DNA from: Amycolatopsis sp. EV170708-02-1
Lineage (GTDB): Bacteria; Actinomycetota; Actinomycetes; Mycobacteriales; Pseudonocardiaceae
Reading direction: 5' to 3'
NCBI RefSeq assembly: GCF_022479115.1
Contig: NZ_CP092497.1
Coordinates: forward strand, 8,804,001 to 8,868,000
Length of the DNA stretch: 64,000 nt
Part shown: one piece after another, positions 58,866-64,000 of the stretch
Position numbering within the stretch: position 1 is the first letter of the stretch
Layout: each line of letters starts with the position of its first letter
Made by a program: the position numbers and the translations under genes
The notes under the pieces: generated by a model
The model's input: only the letters and a program-made list of their open reading frames with translations
Databases searched by the model: none
Told to the model about the DNA's origin: nothing

Positions 58866-59821
58866 TCAGAGATAGAACGACAGGAACAGCGTGATCACCC
58901 AGCTCGCGCCGAGCACCTGGAGCACGCGGTCCTTGAGCGCGATCTCCTCCGGCTCGCCCGCGTTGCCGCCGTCGACGTCGACGGCGTAGCGCAGGACGGC
59001 CACCACGAACGGGACCATCGAGACGACCGCCCAGACCGAGTCGTGCTCGACCTGGCGGATCTCGAACGCCCACAGGCAGTACGACATGATCAGGATCGCC
59101 GCGGACGTCGCCCAGACGAACCGCAGGTAGCTCGCCGAGTACTTCTTGAGCGAAGACCGGATCTTCGCCCCGGTGCGCTCGAAGAGCATGATCTCGGCGT
59201 AGCGCTTGCCCGCCACCATGAACAGCGAGCCGAACGCGGTGACCAGCAGGAACCACTGCGAAAGCGCGATACCCGCGGCCACACCACCGGCGATCGACCG
59301 CATCAGGAAGCCCGAGCCGACGATGGCCAGATCGACCACCGGCTGGTGCTTGAGCCCGAAGCAGTAGCCGAGCTGGACGGCCTCGTAGACCGCCAGCACG
59401 ACCGCGAGCTGCCAGCTGGCGAAGAACGAGATGCCGAGGCCGGCGGCGAAGAACACGCCCGCCGCGACGAACGCCACCGGCACCGGCACGATCCCGGCCG
59501 CGATCGGCCGGTTCCGCTTGGTCGGATGCGCCCGGTCGGCCTCGACGTCGATCGCGTCGTTGATGAGATAGACCGAGGAGGCCACCAGCGAGAACGCCGC
59601 GAAGGCGATCAGCGCGGCGATCAGCAGGCCGGTCCGGTCCGTCGACTTCGAAAAGGCGAAGAACGGTGCGGCGAACACCAGCACGTTCTTCACCCACTGG
59701 CGCGGGCGTGCCGTCTTGATGATGCCGCCGACGAGACCGCCGGCGACCTTCTTCGGTTCGGCGGCCTCGGCCACGGGTTCTACGTCGTCAGGCTTGGAAT
59801 CGGCCTTCTCGGTCGTTTCAC

Positions 59822-59825
<4 letters not shown>
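58866..59825 (-). CDS. ubiA: Decaprenyl-phosphate phosphoribosyltransferase (DPPR synthase, UbiA family)
   Basis: A 319-residue UbiA-superfamily prenyltransferase, orthologue of Rv3806c. It transfers 5-phosphoribose from PRPP to decaprenyl phosphate, starting DPA synthesis. Nine or so transmembrane helices; the diphosphate/Mg motif is YLINDAIDVEADRAHPTKRN (NDxxDxxxD) and a second acidic region lies around GKRYAEIMLFE. The acidic N-terminal 35 residues are extra. It overlaps the PAP2 gene by 4 bp, matching the mycobacterial order glf-region/Rv3807c/Rv3806c. Confidence 0.94.
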
Positions 59826-63647
<3,822 letters not shown>

Positions 63648-63651
63648 CGGC

Positions 63652-63697
63652 CTCGTGAGTGGCAAGGACGGTTAGAACCGTCCTTGCCACTCACGAG
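63652..63697. repeat. 46-bp palindrome family A, copy 4
   Basis: Arms 63652-63673 and 63676-63697, spacer AG, identical to copies 1 and 3; follows the membrane-protein gene. Confidence 0.9.
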
Positions 63698-63701
63698 ATA
63701 A

Positions 63702-63749
63702 AAGGCTCGCGTGGTCGCGGACTGCCCCTGCCGCGACCACGCGAGCCTT
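63702..63749. terminator. Strong hairpin after the family A palindrome
   Basis: Perfect 19-bp arms (AAGGCTCGCGTGGTCGCGG and complement) with a 10-nt loop, only 4 bp after the palindrome, giving a double terminator between convergent genes. Confidence 0.85.
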
Positions 63750-63881
63750 CGTCCCCCATTCACCCCCGGGGTGACCCATGAGGGGTAGCCGTCGTCGGCC
63801 ACACCCACTCGCTGTACTTGTCTGTCAGACGACTACTGGGCGGAACCGGTTTACCCGGCTCGCCAACGTCACCCGATCGGC

Positions 63882-64000
63882 CTAAGAACTCCTGCCTTGG
63901 AGTACCGGGAGTACGTCACTCACGACCGCTTCGAGGGTCGACTCGCGGCCGACGTAGTAGTCGCCGGACCGCGGCCAATGCGTGACGATGTCGGTGAACC
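63882..64000 (-). CDS. C-terminal end of an unidentified gene (runs off window)
   Basis: Minus-strand frame open from the window edge to a TAG at 63882-63884, 39 codons seen, reading FTDIVTHWPRSGDYYVGRES and ending VLQGRSS. The codon usage is normal for the region. Too little is visible to assign a family. It is convergent with the large membrane protein, separated from it by a palindrome and a hairpin terminator; 63750-63881 shows nothing else of note. Confidence 0.5.
   Translation of the reverse strand, partial: FTDIVTHWPRSGDYYVGRESTLEAVVSDVLPVLQGRSS

Overview
The window is a 64 kb piece of a high-GC actinobacterial chromosome. The presence of arabinogalactan genes (glf, glfT1, glfT2, dprE1, dprE2, the DPPR synthase UbiA), an SsgA-family sporulation/division protein, EspG/PPE-like type VII secretion accessory genes and many LuxR/LysR/MarR/GntR regulators points to Pseudonocardiaceae, most likely Amycolatopsis. 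The genus is an inference from gene content; no rRNA or marker gene in the window settles it.

Layout. 1-10 kb is a mixed accessory/regulatory stretch: GNAT fragment, FadR-type regulator, LCMT-type methyltransferase, FBP zinc protein, membrane adenylate cyclase, a KAS III with a 3' frameshift, Lrp regulator, SsgA-like protein, a secreted S1 protease with a frameshift in its leader, and a large LAL regulator whose Walker A lysine is arginine. 11.2-15.4 kb is a five-gene operon of type VII secretion accessory proteins (EspG, helical protein, PPE-like, EspC-like, YbaB-like). 15.4-31.5 kb holds a diguanylate cyclase, MFS pump, amidotransferase-like protein, LysR, SDR, two secreted proteases, an S4 protein, tRNA-Ser(TGA), a frameshifted RICIN-tailed metalloprotease, a DGPF/ECF42 sigma-factor pair, MarR, and two metallopeptidases.

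31.5-63.6 kb is the cell-wall glycan region. Quinone oxidoreductase, class-V aminotransferase-like protein and proteasome activator Bpa lie in the same relative order as mycobacterial Rv3777-Rv3778c-Rv3780. A complete pseudaminic acid (Pse) pathway (pseB, C, H, G, I, F) follows, with a short GT29/sialyltransferase-like protein and a GT-C enzyme, placed directly before the wzm-wzt-glfT1 galactan initiation/export genes. A second, paralogous type VII accessory operon (EspG, helical protein, DUF3558 lipoprotein, and a PPE-like protein split into two overlapping genes) sits between glfT1 and glfT2. Then come glfT2-gtrA, dprE1-dprE2, and glf-PAP2-ubiA-(small membrane protein)-GT-C.

Together the second half would supply UDP-galactofuranose, DPA arabinose donor, galactan polymerisation and export, and CMP-Pse, suggesting that a Pse-containing glycan is made alongside arabinogalactan. 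No embCAB or aftA is present in the window.

Structured intergenic DNA is a striking feature. One family is a perfect 46-bp palindrome (four copies, all between convergent genes, one with a compensatory base-pair change). Another is a three-arm element of exactly 79 bp (four copies) with interchangeable arms. Three genes (FabH, S1 protease, RICIN metalloprotease) each appear broken by one missing G/C in a GC run, which suggests either base-calling indels or recent pseudogenes.
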